From Sphingobacterium sp. HMA12 (GTDB lineage: Bacteria > Bacteroidota > Bacteroidia > Sphingobacteriales > Sphingobacteriaceae): a stretch of DNA of 64,000 nucleotides. The DNA lies in NCBI RefSeq assembly GCF_002933815.1, contig NZ_BEYR01000002.1:631704-695703 (forward strand). Direction: 5' to 3'. This document shows, piece by piece, positions 16,726 through 26,546 of this stretch (position 1 is its first letter; every line of letters starts with the position of its first letter). The position numbers were made by a program, and so were the translations under genes. The notes under the pieces were generated by a model. It ran no database searches. It saw nothing but the letters and a program-made list of their open reading frames with translations, and was not told where the DNA came from.

Positions 16726-18027
16726 ATGGCAAATATTGTTGCAATTGTTGGTCGTCCAAATGTTGGTAAATCTACCCTATTCAATCGTCTTACGGAAAGT
16801 AGAAAAGCGATTGTCGATGACTTTAGCGGAGTAACGCGCGACCGTCATTATGAGACGGCAGAGTGGATCGGAAAGAAATTTACAGTAATCGATACAGGTG
16901 GTTTTGTCCATGGTTCGGATGATGTCTTTGAAGAGGCAATCCGTGATCAGGTATATATCGCTATTGAAGAAGCGTCAGTGGTTATATTCATGGTGGATGT
17001 TACGACTGGTATCACTGACCTGGATGATGAAATCGCTGATATCCTCAGAAGAAGCTCCAAACCTGTATATGTGGTAGCCAACAAAGTTGACCATGCTAAA
17101 TTGCATCATGAATCTGCCGAATTTTATGCTTTCGGTTTAGGGGAAGTGTTCAATATTTCCTCTGCAACAGGTTCTGGTACCGGCGAATTATTGGATGCTG
17201 TTGTATCCCATTTTGAAGAAGAACAGGAGGAAGACGAAGCTCTACCGAAATATACGATTGTTGGTCGTCCAAATGTGGGTAAATCCTCATTGACAAATGC
17301 ATTGATCGGTAAAGACCGTAATATCGTAACGCCTATGGCGGGCACTACACGGGATTCTATCCGGATTCATTACAATCAATATGGACATAATTTCCTTTTG
17401 ATCGATACGGCTGGTCTTCGCCGCAAATCAAAAGTAAACGAAGATATTGAATTCTATTCAGTCATGCGTACCATCAAAGCATTGGAAGATTCTGATGTGA
17501 CTATTTTGATGTTGGATGCACAGGATGGTTTGGAAGCGCAAGATGTGAATATCTTCAACTTGGCCGAAAAAAACCGTAAAGGTATCGTGATCGTTGTCAA
17601 TAAATGGGATTTGATCGAGAAGGACAACAAGACCATGAAAGCGTTCGAAGATCGTATCAGAGAAAAAATAGCTCCATTCACGGATGTGCCAATTATCTTT
17701 ACTTCGGTAACGGAAAAACAACGTGTCCTAAAAGTGTTGGAAGTGGCTGATAAGGTTTACGCGAACAAAACAAAAAAGATTCCAACGTCGAAGTTGAACG
17801 AAGTGATGCTCGATATTATCGAGAGTTATCCGCCACCATCCTTAAAAGGAAAATATATCAAAATTAAATATGTGACACAATTGCCGGGAAGAACACCAAT
17901 GTTTGCCTTCTTCTGTAATTTGCCGCAATATATCAAAGATCCATATAAACGCTTTATCGAGAATAAATTGCGTGAACACTTTGACTTTACGGGTGTGCCT
18001 ATTCAAATATATTTCAGACAAAAATAG
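16726..18027 (+). CDS. der: ribosome-assembly GTPase Der (EngA)
   Basis: A 433-residue essential GTPase with two tandem G domains, needed for 50S ribosomal subunit maturation. G domain 1 has GRPNVGKST at residues 8-16, then DTGG and NKVD. G domain 2 repeats [19 protein letters not shown] and NKWD. A C-terminal KH-like domain follows (from about PTSKLNE to the end). The start is the ATG giving [14 protein letters not shown], because an upstream in-frame GTG at 16684 would add 14 residues not expected before the first G domain. cysS follows after 21 nt and is probably co-transcribed. Confidence 0.97.
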   Translation: MANIVAIVGRPNVGKSTLFNRLTESRKAIVDDFSGVTRDRHYETAEWIGKKFTVIDTGGFVHGSDDVFEEAIRDQVYIAIEEASVVIFMVDVTTGITDLDDEIADILRRSSKPVYVVANKVDHAKLHHESAEFYAFGLGEVFNISSATGSGTGELLDAVVSHFEEEQEEDEALPKYTIVGRPNVGKSSLTNALIGKDRNIVTPMAGTTRDSIRIHYNQYGHNFLLIDTAGLRRKSKVNEDIEFYSVMRTIKALEDSDVTILMLDAQDGLEAQDVNIFNLAEKNRKGIVIVVNKWDLIEKDNKTMKAFEDRIREKIAPFTDVPIIFTSVTEKQRVLKVLEVADKVYANKTKKIPTSKLNEVMLDIIESYPPPSLKGKYIKIKYVTQLPGRTPMFAFFCNLPQYIKDPYKRFIENKLREHFDFTGVPIQIYFRQK

Positions 18028-18048
18028 ATTTCCAAGCAGAGAACAAAC

Positions 18049-19515
18049 ATGGACCACAATCTCTTTTTATACAATACGCTTTCGCGAACAAAGGAAAAAT
18101 TCGAACCGATACATCCCAACCTTGTTGGGATGTATGTCTGTGGACCTACCGTTTACAGCGATGTACATCTAGGTAACTGTCGAACTTTTATTTCTTTTGA
18201 TTTGATTTTTAGGTATCTACGTCATTTGGGGTATAAAGTACGTTATGTACGTAATATTACAGATGCGGGGCATTTGGAGGGCGATCGTGATGAAGGAGAT
18301 GATAAATTTGCGAAAAAGGCTAAACTAGAACAGCTGGAACCAATGGAAATCGTACAGAAATATACTATTGGCTTTCATGATGTTTTACGCCTTTTCAATA
18401 CCTTGCCACCGAGCATTGAACCCACTGCAACAGGTCATATTTCTGAGCAGATCGAAATGATCGAACAGATCATTGACAACGGTTATGCCTATGAAACAAA
18501 CGGCACCGTATATTTTGATGTTGAAAAATACGTACAGCAGTATGATTATACCGTATTGACCAATCGTAAGTTGGAAGATATGTTGAACAACACGCGGGAA
18601 CTGAGTGGCCAGGATGAAAAGAAAGGACGCTTGGATTTTGCGCTTTGGATTAAAGCAAAACCCGAAACTATTATGCGCTGGCCGGCACCTTGGAGTGTTG
18701 GATTTCCGGGATGGCATATTGAATGTTCGGCAATGAGCAGAAAGTATTTAGGGGATCAATTTGATATACACGGCGGTGGAATGGATTTGGCAGCTACACA
18801 CCATACGAACGAAATCGCACAATCCGAAGCCTGTAATCATACTGCACCTGCCAAATATTGGATGCATACCAACATGCTGACGGTCAATGGTGCAAGGATG
18901 TCCAAATCCGCGGGTAATGGATTTTTACCGGGTGAACTGTTCACCGGTAACCACCCCTTGTTAAATAGAGGTTACTCACCAATGGCTGTTCGCTTCTTTA
19001 TGCTGCAGGCACATTATCGAAGTACATTAGATTTCTCCAATGAAGCGCTTGATGCTGCTGATAAGGGATATAAGCGCTTGATGAGCGCTATAGGTCTGTT
19101 AGATAAGCTCAAGGTTTCAAAAGGAGCTGACTCGTTCAATCTGGCAGAAATCCGGAATAAATGTTATGCTGCAATGGATGACGATTTCAATAGTCCGGTG
19201 CTGATTGCTGAATTATTTGAGATCGTGCGCATCATTAATTCCATTTATGATGGTAAAGCAAAAGTCTCTGAAGAAGGACTGGAAAAGCTGAAAATTTTCA
19301 TGAAAGAGTTTGTCGAAGATATTCTTGGACTGCGAAATGATCAAGCTTCGGGGACGGATGATATAGACGATGTCATGAACTTGGTGATCAAATTACGTAA
19401 CGAGGCAAAAGCAAATAAGGATTTTGTCACTTCGGATCGCATACGTGATGAGCTCAATGCAATTGGTATCCAACTGAAAGATAGTAAAGAGGGAACACTT
19501 TGGAATAAGATTTGA
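18049..19515 (+). CDS. cysS: cysteinyl-tRNA synthetase
   Basis: A 488-residue class I aminoacyl-tRNA synthetase charging tRNA-Cys in the cytoplasm. The zinc-binding Cys31 lies in MYVCGPTVYS, the HIGH-type motif is HLGN (40-43), and WHIECSAMS and HHTNEIAQSEA carry the other zinc ligands. The KMSKS loop is ARMSKSAGN. The C-terminal DALR-type helical domain has LIAELFEIVRIIN. Length and domain order are normal for the family. It sits 21 nt after der and is likely in the same operon. Confidence 0.97.
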   Translation: MDHNLFLYNTLSRTKEKFEPIHPNLVGMYVCGPTVYSDVHLGNCRTFISFDLIFRYLRHLGYKVRYVRNITDAGHLEGDRDEGDDKFAKKAKLEQLEPMEIVQKYTIGFHDVLRLFNTLPPSIEPTATGHISEQIEMIEQIIDNGYAYETNGTVYFDVEKYVQQYDYTVLTNRKLEDMLNNTRELSGQDEKKGRLDFALWIKAKPETIMRWPAPWSVGFPGWHIECSAMSRKYLGDQFDIHGGGMDLAATHHTNEIAQSEACNHTAPAKYWMHTNMLTVNGARMSKSAGNGFLPGELFTGNHPLLNRGYSPMAVRFFMLQAHYRSTLDFSNEALDAADKGYKRLMSAIGLLDKLKVSKGADSFNLAEIRNKCYAAMDDDFNSPVLIAELFEIVRIINSIYDGKAKVSEEGLEKLKIFMKEFVEDILGLRNDQASGTDDIDDVMNLVIKLRNEAKANKDFVTSDRIRDELNAIGIQLKDSKEGTLWNKI

Positions 19516-19620
19516 TAGATAAAAAAATCGAATCAAAAAAAAGGGGGAAAATGGAAAGAAAAACCGAGTGTAATGGGTTCAATACAGTGAAAATGGGCTC
19601 TGATAAATAATCATTTGCAT

Positions 19621-20505
19621 ATGAATTTTTGGAACAGGTTATCCGTTGTTGCATTGATGAGTACAATGGGTACAACATTGTACGCACAGATACCCGAGAA
19701 AGTAGGGAGCTTACTACAGGCTGATAAAGATGCTGCTGCATTAGCGAAAGCGTCAACTCCGCATCAGGCGTTTTTATCTATTATTGATAAAGAATCCACA
19801 TTTTATGTCCCCTCGGCAGTAAACGCATACAATTACCTCAATAATAGGCCCAATATTCCAGATGTATTAAACTGGCAACCTACTTTCGCTCTTGTGGCTA
19901 AAAGTCTGGAGTTTGGGGTAACATCTGGCTCCATGGATTTTCAAAAAGTTGGCGCCAGATTGCGCCACGGCGAATACCTAACAGTCTGGAAACGTAACAA
20001 AAAAGGGAAATGGTTAGTGGATATTCGTGCCGAAGTAGAAAATAACGGCCGAGATGGTGACTTTGATCTTGAATTTATCGAACCAACGGACTCCTGGTAC
20101 CTCAAGCATCGTTCTAAAGTACGTTTAAACCAGCGGGAAGATATTGTTCTAGAAACAGATAAGTTGATGTCCACTGTCCTCAAAGCGGACAATCCTACGG
20201 CTTACAAAGAGTTTTTGAGTGAAGACGTACGCTTTCTGTTTCCCTGGACCAGTCCGATGGAAGGAAAGGATAAAATGATGGCCTACCTAAAGAAACAACG
20301 AATGACCATCGAAACGGTTCCTGAGGAAGTAAAACGCTCTTATAGCGGAGATTTTGCCTATACAAAGGGAACTGCAACTGTACGACAAAAAGATAAAGTC
20401 GTTAAGTATAATTATATCCGGGTGTGGCAGCTGAGCGAACTGGCAAAAGATGATGTGAAGAAGGCAAATTGGAATATCCTGATCGAGATGATGTTTGAGA
20501 AATAA
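19621..20505 (+). CDS. secreted protein with two NTF2-like (SnoaL/DUF4440-type) domains
   Basis: A 294-residue exported protein. The signal peptide ends near TTLYA-QIP. The first half (about 35-150) fits an NTF2-like fold, with TSGSMDF and RLRHGEYLTVWKRNKKGKWLVDIRAEVEN as the typical last strands. The second half (about 170-290) is a second, more diverged copy with a KGTATVRQ strand and a C-terminal WNILIEMMFE. No catalytic residues can be assigned. The ATG at 19621 is preferred over the in-frame TTG two codons earlier. It converges on the SurA-like gene and shares a bidirectional terminator with it. Confidence 0.75.
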   Translation: MNFWNRLSVVALMSTMGTTLYAQIPEKVGSLLQADKDAAALAKASTPHQAFLSIIDKESTFYVPSAVNAYNYLNNRPNIPDVLNWQPTFALVAKSLEFGVTSGSMDFQKVGARLRHGEYLTVWKRNKKGKWLVDIRAEVENNGRDGDFDLEFIEPTDSWYLKHRSKVRLNQREDIVLETDKLMSTVLKADNPTAYKEFLSEDVRFLFPWTSPMEGKDKMMAYLKKQRMTIETVPEEVKRSYSGDFAYTKGTATVRQKDKVVKYNYIRVWQLSELAKDDVKKANWNILIEMMFEK

Positions 20506-20533
20506 ATAGCGCTAGGGAGTTCTTCTAGAAAAT

Positions 20534-20569
20534 AAAAAAAGACTTGAATGCATATTCAAGTCTTTTTTT
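20534..20569. terminator. bidirectional terminator between convergent genes
   Basis: GACTTGAAT/ATTCAAGTC stem with GCAT loop, flanked by seven A on the left and seven T on the right. It can end transcripts from both sides. Confidence 0.92.
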
Positions 20570-20592
20570 ATTTTGGGATAAGGAGAAATTCC

Positions 20593-21942
20593 TTATTTTT
20601 TTCTCCATTTTTCTAATTCTTCACAAGCGCCAAAATCGTCGCTGATATCAATGAAGGTATTTTTCGCTTTGTCGTCAAACCACTTGCTGAGATTACGACG
20701 TACTTTATCTTCTTTCGCCGCCTCTTTGATCTTCGTAAAATCCTGATCCAAGTTTGCTTTATGTGGTGGGATACGTGTTTTAAGATAATTAAAACGGTAA
20801 CCTACATCTCCTGTTTTATCTGTGAATTGTTCTGGTTTTGAATATTCTCCCGGTTTTAGCGGGTCAATAGCTGTAAATACGGCCTTCTCCAATCCATCCA
20901 TTGGAATTAACGTTGTACGGCTGGATCCTTGCGAATTTAAGACCATACCCCCATTAAATTTACTTTCTTCTGCGTCAGAATTGTTTGTAGCAGCATGGTA
21001 AAAATCTAATTTCTTATCGACAACCAATTTATAGATGCTGTCCAATTTGTTTTTGGTACGTTCCAATGCAGCTGCGCCCGGATTCATTTTCATTAGAATA
21101 TGGCGGGCATGAACCTCTTCACCACGTCTTTCCAGTACCTGAATGATGTGAAAACCATATTTTGATTCAACAATAGGCGATATCTCTCCCGGCTTTAATT
21201 TAAATGCCATTGCTGAGAACTCTTTTACATAATTGTCACGGGTACCAAAGCCAAGGTCACCACCATAAGGAGCCGAACCTGGATCCTGTGAGTAGAGTCG
21301 GGCCATCGTTCCAAAATCCGAGCCATCGACAATCTGCTTGCGGATACCTTCTATCTTCTCGCGTTGTTCTTTTTTCTCGTCGTCGGTCAATTGAGGCAGC
21401 ATAACAATTTCGCCGATCTCTACCTCCGTATTGAAATAAGGAAGGCTATCTTGATCCAATCCTTCAAAATAACGTTTTACTTCAAGTGGCGTTACATCCA
21501 CTTTTTGAACGATATTTTGTTGCATCTTATTCGCTTTCAACTGTTCGAAAACACTTGCGCGCATTTCTTCTTTGTATTGTAACAAAGAACGGTTCAGGAA
21601 TTTTTCCAGCCGTTCTTGGCCACCAGCCTGTTGCGACATGTGGCGCAAGCGGGAGTTTAAGTTGTCATCCACCTCTGTTTCTGTCACATCTATGGAGTCA
21701 ATTACCGCCTGTTGGGAAAGGAGTTTCTGAATGATCAGTTGCTCAAGAACGCCACATTTAAACTTCTCATTCGGTTTATTCCCTTGAGCAAGCCATTGTG
21801 AATATTGCATATCCAAATCAGATTGTAGGATAATTCCCGAACCAACAGTAGCCACTACACGGTCAATAATTTGATTTTGTGCAAAGCTGGCTTGAATTGA
21901 TACAAACAGCAACAAAAACAATATATATATGTTTTTTTTCAT
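20593..21942 (-). CDS. SurA-like periplasmic peptidyl-prolyl isomerase (parvulin type)
   Basis: A 449-residue exported chaperone/isomerase. The signal peptide ends at SFA-QNQ. The mature N terminus (IIDRVVATVGSGIILQSDLD) is the SurA_N pattern. A full parvulin domain covers about 170-275, with FGTMARLYSQDPGSAPYGGDLGFG and PGEISPIVESKYGFHIIQVLERR. A second, more degenerate rotamase-like domain (EVHARHILM to PHKANLDQ) follows. The expected role is folding of outer-membrane barrels such as the SusC proteins encoded around it. In Bacteroidota several such paralogues exist, so orthology to surA is likely but not certain. Confidence 0.9.
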   Translation of the reverse strand: MKKNIYILFLLLFVSIQASFAQNQIIDRVVATVGSGIILQSDLDMQYSQWLAQGNKPNEKFKCGVLEQLIIQKLLSQQAVIDSIDVTETEVDDNLNSRLRHMSQQAGGQERLEKFLNRSLLQYKEEMRASVFEQLKANKMQQNIVQKVDVTPLEVKRYFEGLDQDSLPYFNTEVEIGEIVMLPQLTDDEKKEQREKIEGIRKQIVDGSDFGTMARLYSQDPGSAPYGGDLGFGTRDNYVKEFSAMAFKLKPGEISPIVESKYGFHIIQVLERRGEEVHARHILMKMNPGAAALERTKNKLDSIYKLVVDKKLDFYHAATNNSDAEESKFNGGMVLNSQGSSRTTLIPMDGLEKAVFTAIDPLKPGEYSKPEQFTDKTGDVGYRFNYLKTRIPPHKANLDQDFTKIKEAAKEDKVRRNLSKWFDDKAKNTFIDISDDFGACEELEKWRKK

Positions 21943-22357
21943 CTAAATAATATATTTCTAAACGCTGATGAAACAATCATGAACAGTTTTTAGACCCCTT
22001 TACTGGTCATAGCGGTCTGTGTCACAATGAAATCATCTCAATCACTAAATAATCTTTTGGTTCTATCGTTCAATATATACTATTTTGAACAACAGCACAA
22101 AATTATCAGATTATATGAATTATTCGTATTTTTATTTAACAATATTTTTATAATCCCAATATTTCAAATGGAGATTTTCGACTTGTTAAAATTGATTCGC
22201 TAAAAATACGGATTTGCCTATTATAAAGGGCGGTTTTAACCTAATTTAACAAGTTTATTTGCGATAATAAAAAGTCGAAAAGTATCTTGATTTTTTACGC
22301 CATACGGCGAACAACGGTGAAATTTGGCCATTTTATTTTTTAATAAATAGTATATAC
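21943..22357. other. divergent intergenic region, no gene seen
   Basis: An A/T-rich 415-bp gap between the SurA-like gene (minus) and the lactonase-like gene (plus). It must hold both promoters, but I see no convincing TTTG/TAnnTTTG pair or structured element in it. Confidence 0.5.
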
Positions 22358-23449
22358 ATGAAAAAAGCTTTTATTTATCTGATGACACTTCTACCGCTAG
22401 CGAGTTTTGCACAACAGATTCCAATGTTTGTTGGAACTTATACGAACAAAACAGAAAGCAAAGGTATTTATATCTATAATTTCGATACAAAGACCGGTGA
22501 GGCGGCCTTAGTCAGCACACAGGAAAGTAAGGATCCGTCCTTTCTGGCACGGAATAATAACTTTATCTATGCGGTCAACGAACTTCCAAACCAAGAGGGC
22601 ACGGTTTCCGCCTATTCATTTAAGGATGGACAATTAACTTTCTTAAATTCACTCCCTACAGGCGGAGAATCACCTTGCTTTGTTGAAGTTCATCCGAAAG
22701 GTGGTCTGCTCGCTGTTGCAAACTACACCGGAGGATCGGCAGCCCTATTTGATCTCGAATCAAATGGTGTCCTAAGTAAAAAAATCCGGTTGGTCCAACA
22801 TGAAGGGAAAGGCGTTGATCCTGTCCGCCAGGAGAAACCACACGTCCATTCTACTTTTTTTTCAAGCAAAGGCGATCGCTTATATGTGCAGGATTTAGGA
22901 TTGGACCAAATTTCGGTATTTCCGGTTAATAAGACTGGGGATGCCTTTAGCCTTGCCGAAGAATCGGAAGATTTCTTTACTCCAGCAGGAGGAGGACCGC
23001 GTCATATTGTTTTTGATAAAAAGGAAAAATTCCTTTATGTCATATTGGAAATGACCGGACAAATTGCTTCTTATAAGAAAGAGGGCAATGATTGGATGTA
23101 TCAAAGTACTTACGAAATCAACCCGGAAGGATTCAATGGTCAGAATGGTGGCGCAGATATTAAGATTTCTACAGACGGGAAATTTATATATGCGACCAAC
23201 CGCGGTGATGCAAATACGATAGCGACCTTTTCGGTGGAAAAAGACGGGGGATTAAAAAAACTGTCCAATACTTCCGTAAAAGGAAAGGGGCCAAGGAATT
23301 TTAATCTTTCTCCCGATGGAAAATATCTACTGGTGGCTAATCAGTATACCAATAATATTGTTTTGTTCAGTCGTGATCCGAAGACTGGATTATTGACGGA
23401 TGCGGGCAAGGAAATTAAAGTTCCGGCTCCGGTCTGTATTATTTTTTAG
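22358..23449 (+). CDS. exported lactonase-fold (6-phosphogluconolactonase-like) beta-propeller
   Basis: A 363-residue protein of the YbhE/Pgl lactonase family, a seven-bladed propeller. It has a signal peptide (to about SFA-QQ), so it should be periplasmic or secreted, unlike cytoplasmic Pgl. Family signatures in order are FVGTYTNKTESKGIYIY, SPCFVEVHPKGGLLAVANYTGGS, KPHVHSTFFS, GGGPRHIVF, IYATNRGDANTIATF, and GPRNFNLSPDGKYLLVANQYTNNIVLF. The signal peptide makes a role in the pentose phosphate pathway unlikely; a secreted sugar-lactone hydrolase is the better guess. Monocistronic. Confidence 0.88.
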   Translation: MKKAFIYLMTLLPLASFAQQIPMFVGTYTNKTESKGIYIYNFDTKTGEAALVSTQESKDPSFLARNNNFIYAVNELPNQEGTVSAYSFKDGQLTFLNSLPTGGESPCFVEVHPKGGLLAVANYTGGSAALFDLESNGVLSKKIRLVQHEGKGVDPVRQEKPHVHSTFFSSKGDRLYVQDLGLDQISVFPVNKTGDAFSLAEESEDFFTPAGGGPRHIVFDKKEKFLYVILEMTGQIASYKKEGNDWMYQSTYEINPEGFNGQNGGADIKISTDGKFIYATNRGDANTIATFSVEKDGGLKKLSNTSVKGKGPRNFNLSPDGKYLLVANQYTNNIVLFSRDPKTGLLTDAGKEIKVPAPVCIIF

Positions 23450-23486
23450 TTTTTTCAAGCTGAAGACAATAAACTTTTATCTATTG

Positions 23487-23549
23487 AAATACTTCTGACA
23501 TTATTGATACATCAAAATTTTTGAGGCCTTAATGATGTCAGAAGTATTT
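23487..23549. repeat. long inverted repeat with nested hairpin
   Basis: AAATACTTCTGACATTATT pairs with AATGATGTCAGAAGTATTT (19 bp, one G-U). The 25-nt loop contains a second small palindrome (TCAAAA/TTTTGA). It lies between the convergent lactonase and mrpG genes. It has no strong T run, so it may be a processing or stabilising structure or an atypical bidirectional terminator. Confidence 0.6.
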
Positions 23550-23591
23550 GCACAGATGGAGCTGTTTAGCCAACTATTGAAACAGCAAAGT

Positions 23592-23945
23592 CTAAAAATC
23601 TTCTTTTCTACAATCCAGTTGTCCTTCTTTTTCCAGATCGTTTAAGGTTGTTCCTTTCCAGGTTTTTACACGCTGAATATAAGCAGCTCGTCCGATCATA
23701 TGGGCGGCAACCGGTGCGGTCAAAATGAGAAAGAAACCAATTGCTATCGCTTTGGTCGTTACGGACACATCCGGGAATGTCATTGCGGCACAGATCAATA
23801 AAAGACCAACGCCTAAGGTAGCGGCTTTTACGGTCACTGAAAGCCGCAAATAGAAATCAGGCATCCGTAATATGCCAATTGAGGCAAACAATATGGCCAG
23901 CGCGCCTATGGTGCTTAAAATTGCTAACGTAATATCAGTCATCAT
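23592..23945 (-). CDS. mrpG: Mrp-type cation/proton antiporter subunit G
   Basis: A 117-residue membrane protein with three hydrophobic segments (about 5-25, 37-58, 65-90). The family pattern ASIGILRMPDFYLRLSVTVKAATLG and LTAPVAAHMIGRAAY is present. It is the last subunit of the seven-gene Mrp complex, which exchanges Na+ (or K+) for protons. It overlaps mrpF by 11 nt. An inverted repeat lies beyond its stop. Confidence 0.93.
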   Translation of the reverse strand: MMTDITLAILSTIGALAILFASIGILRMPDFYLRLSVTVKAATLGVGLLLICAAMTFPDVSVTTKAIAIGFFLILTAPVAAHMIGRAAYIQRVKTWKGTTLNDLEKEGQLDCRKEDF

Positions 23946-24210
23946 TACTTTGTTTTTCTAAATAAAATGAAAAGGCTATAGTTCCTAAAAATGCGATCAG
24001 GGCCAAAATCATGGCAATATCTAAAAATACTTCCTGCGAAGTCCGTATACTATAGACTGTAATAATTCCAATTCCAATTGTGATAATGAGATCCAGGGCG
24101 ATGACCCGGTCAAAGATCTGCGGACCCTTGTACAGACGGATAAACGCAAGTATAACCGATAGTGTTAATATCGGCAGGATAACATAATCGAAGTAAGTAG
24201 CTAAAGTCAT
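23935..24210 (-). CDS. mrpF: Mrp-type cation/proton antiporter subunit F
   Basis: A 91-residue membrane protein with three transmembrane segments and the typical RLYKGPQIFDRVIALDLI motif after the first. It overlaps mrpE by 4 nt and mrpG by 11 nt, so translation is coupled in the Mrp operon. Confidence 0.93.
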   Translation of the reverse strand: MTLATYFDYVILPILTLSVILAFIRLYKGPQIFDRVIALDLIITIGIGIITVYSIRTSQEVFLDIAMILALIAFLGTIAFSFYLEKQSNDD

Positions 24211-24683
24211 CGTAAGAGTTCTAAAAGTCTTCGTTCAACATTGTTTTTTAGCGTGGAGACAAATTGCTCCTTGCTCTTCATGTACATCACGTGGATAAAA
24301 AGTGTTTTCTTATCCTCGCTTACATCCAGAATAAGTGTCCCGGGTGTGAGGGAAATAAAAGTCGAAAGCAAATTGATCTCCAGATCTGTCTTGGCATCCA
24401 TTGGATACTTGACGATGGCTGGTTTAATAAAAAACTTGGGCGTAATCACATCATAGGCAACCTGAACATTCGCGACGATCATTTCCCATAGGAAAAAGAG
24501 AATAAAACTGACCGTTTTGGGGACACGATAGAAATACCGTTGATCGGCCTCGTTCTTGTTCATAATCCATAGAATGGCAAAACCGAGTAAAAAGCCAAAC
24601 AGGAAGTTTGTGTAATACATCGATCCCGTCAGTGCTACCCAGATAAAGGATAGCATGAGATTCATTAAAAACTGTTTTATCAT
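24207..24683 (-). CDS. mrpE: Mrp-type cation/proton antiporter subunit E
   Basis: A 158-residue protein with two N-terminal transmembrane segments, then a soluble part with the family blocks FFLWEMIVANVQVAYDVITPK and LLSTFISLTPGTLILDVSEDKKTLFIHVMY. It starts one base after the mrpD stop and overlaps mrpF. Normal length for the family. Confidence 0.93.
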   Translation of the reverse strand: MIKQFLMNLMLSFIWVALTGSMYYTNFLFGFLLGFAILWIMNKNEADQRYFYRVPKTVSFILFFLWEMIVANVQVAYDVITPKFFIKPAIVKYPMDAKTDLEINLLSTFISLTPGTLILDVSEDKKTLFIHVMYMKSKEQFVSTLKNNVERRLLELLR

Positions 24684-24684
24684 A

Positions 24685-26193
24685 TCAATTCTGCCCTCCT
24701 AATACAGCATTTATATAAGGTGAAGTATCCAGTAATTGTGTAGCGATCTGATCCGCGACATGAATAATGGCTTCAGCATTAAATCCGATATATAACGATG
24801 CTGAGGCTAGTATAATGACGGGTAGGAGCAGCATTGTTCTCTTGTAGCCGATCATATGCGCAAATTTATCTTCGATAATTTCTGGTTCTGGTGCGTCTTT
24901 CCAAAATACCTGCGCCCACATTTTGGCGATCACATAAAGTGTAATAAAGCTACCAATAATCAGCGCCCCTGCGAATGCATATTTTTCCAATTGAAATGCG
25001 TCTTTGAAAAGATAAATCTTGGGCCAGAATCCAGATAATGGGGGGATACCAACCAAGGAAAACAGCACAATTGCAAAAAGCAAAGAAATTTTGGGGTATT
25101 GGGCATATAGACCGCCCAGCTTGTTCATGTCCATCGTACCCCGGAGCTGCCGAATAACACCCGCGATTAAGAACAAGTTGGTTTTTACCATAATATCGTG
25201 AATTAGATAAAAAATGGCACCTAACAAAGCCCATTTGCTATATAAACCTAAACCACCGATCATAAAACCGATATGGCAGACAATCAGATAGGAGAATAAT
25301 CTACGGATATTTGTTTTGATCAATGCGCCAAATGCTCCAGTCAAGATAGTCAGTATGGCTAAAATGACCAACAATTCTTTGGTGAAATGGTTTGGGATAA
25401 ACAATAATGAAAATACCCTGAATAGGGCGTAAATCCCAACTTTGGTCAATAGGCCGCCGAAAGTTGCGGCAACAGCCGAAGGGGGCGTATGATAGGAGGA
25501 CGGGAGCCAAAAATAAAGTGGAAATACAGCCGATTTGATCCCAAAACCGATAAGGAAAAAAGTAGCCGTAATTTCGACGAGCGCCTGATTTTGTATTTTG
25601 GGTATACGCAGTGCTAGGTCAGCCATATTAAGGGAGCCTGAGATACCATACAAAATTCCGATTCCTGTCAGGAAGAATGTAGAAGCCAATATATTCATGG
25701 CCATGTATTTGACTGCACCTTCCAATTGAGATTTACGGCCGCCGAGTGTCATCAGCACAAATGAAGAAATGATGATGACCTCAAACCACACATAAAGATT
25801 AAAAATGTCTCCAGTCAAAAATGCACCATTTAAGCCCATCATCAGGAAATGAAAAATAGGGAAGTAGCCATATAAAATACGTTGTCTTCCGACACCTACA
25901 CAGGAAAAAATAGAAACTGCAAGTCCTGCAATTGAGGTCAGGACGACCAGGGTGCTACTAAAAAGATCCGCAACAAAGACGATTCCAAAAGGAGCCTTCC
26001 AATTGGCGGCATTCATGGTCAGGATTTCACCATCGTAAACCTTAAAAAAAAGTTTAAATGCAAGAATAAGTGCCAAAAGGCTTCCACCTACACTCAGGAA
26101 ACGCTGTGCAGTAGATTTTCGCCAGAGTATCAGCTGGACAATAGCAATAAAAAGGTGCACGATAACCGTGGCAATAATCTGGTTGTCTATCAT
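24685..26193 (-). CDS. mrpD: Mrp-type antiporter subunit D (NuoM/N-like)
   Basis: A 502-residue polytopic proton-channel-like subunit homologous to NuoL/M/N. Conserved ionisable positions appear in NLYVWFEVIIISS (Glu in the membrane), FGIKSAVFPLYFWLPSSYHTPP (Lys before the half-helix), and FGGLLTKVGIYALFR (Lys). GIPPLSGFWPK lies near the end. It overlaps mrpC by 4 nt. With mrpA it forms the ion-translocating part of the complex. Confidence 0.95.
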   Translation of the reverse strand: MIDNQIIATVIVHLFIAIVQLILWRKSTAQRFLSVGGSLLALILAFKLFFKVYDGEILTMNAANWKAPFGIVFVADLFSSTLVVLTSIAGLAVSIFSCVGVGRQRILYGYFPIFHFLMMGLNGAFLTGDIFNLYVWFEVIIISSFVLMTLGGRKSQLEGAVKYMAMNILASTFFLTGIGILYGISGSLNMADLALRIPKIQNQALVEITATFFLIGFGIKSAVFPLYFWLPSSYHTPPSAVAATFGGLLTKVGIYALFRVFSLLFIPNHFTKELLVILAILTILTGAFGALIKTNIRRLFSYLIVCHIGFMIGGLGLYSKWALLGAIFYLIHDIMVKTNLFLIAGVIRQLRGTMDMNKLGGLYAQYPKISLLFAIVLFSLVGIPPLSGFWPKIYLFKDAFQLEKYAFAGALIIGSFITLYVIAKMWAQVFWKDAPEPEIIEDKFAHMIGYKRTMLLLPVIILASASLYIGFNAEAIIHVADQIATQLLDTSPYINAVLGGQN

Positions 26194-26546
26194 ATATCTT
26201 CTTCCTCAGGCGTGTTCAAATCATCCAAATCATCCGTGCCCAGCAATGCGTAAACACGTTTAAGTAATACGATCGCAAACGAAGTCAGTCCAAAGCTGAT
26301 CACGATTGCTGTTAAAATAAGCGCTTGCGGAATCGGATCCGCGTAAATATCCGTAAATACCTTTAAGTCGGGGTCAATAATGGGCGGTTTGCCCTTGATG
26401 ATATTGCCCAGCAAAAAGATCAATATATTGGTACCATTGCCCAATAGCATAATTCCTAATAACAATTTTACCATGCTACGTCGCAAGATCAGGTATATTC
26501 CGGCGGCATATAGAATACCGATCAATAAAACGAGAATCAGTTCCAT
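26190..26546 (-). CDS. mrpC: Mrp-type antiporter subunit C (NuoK-like)
   Basis: A 118-residue, three-helix subunit homologous to NuoK, with LLGIMLLGNGTNILIFLLG and DPIPQALILTAIVISFG. It is joined to mrpB by a TAATG junction (one shared base) and to mrpD by a 4-nt overlap. The C-terminal acidic tail (DDLDDLNTPEEEDI) is cytoplasmic in the family model. Confidence 0.94.
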   Translation of the reverse strand: MELILVLLIGILYAAGIYLILRRSMVKLLLGIMLLGNGTNILIFLLGNIIKGKPPIIDPDLKVFTDIYADPIPQALILTAIVISFGLTSFAIVLLKRVYALLGTDDLDDLNTPEEEDI

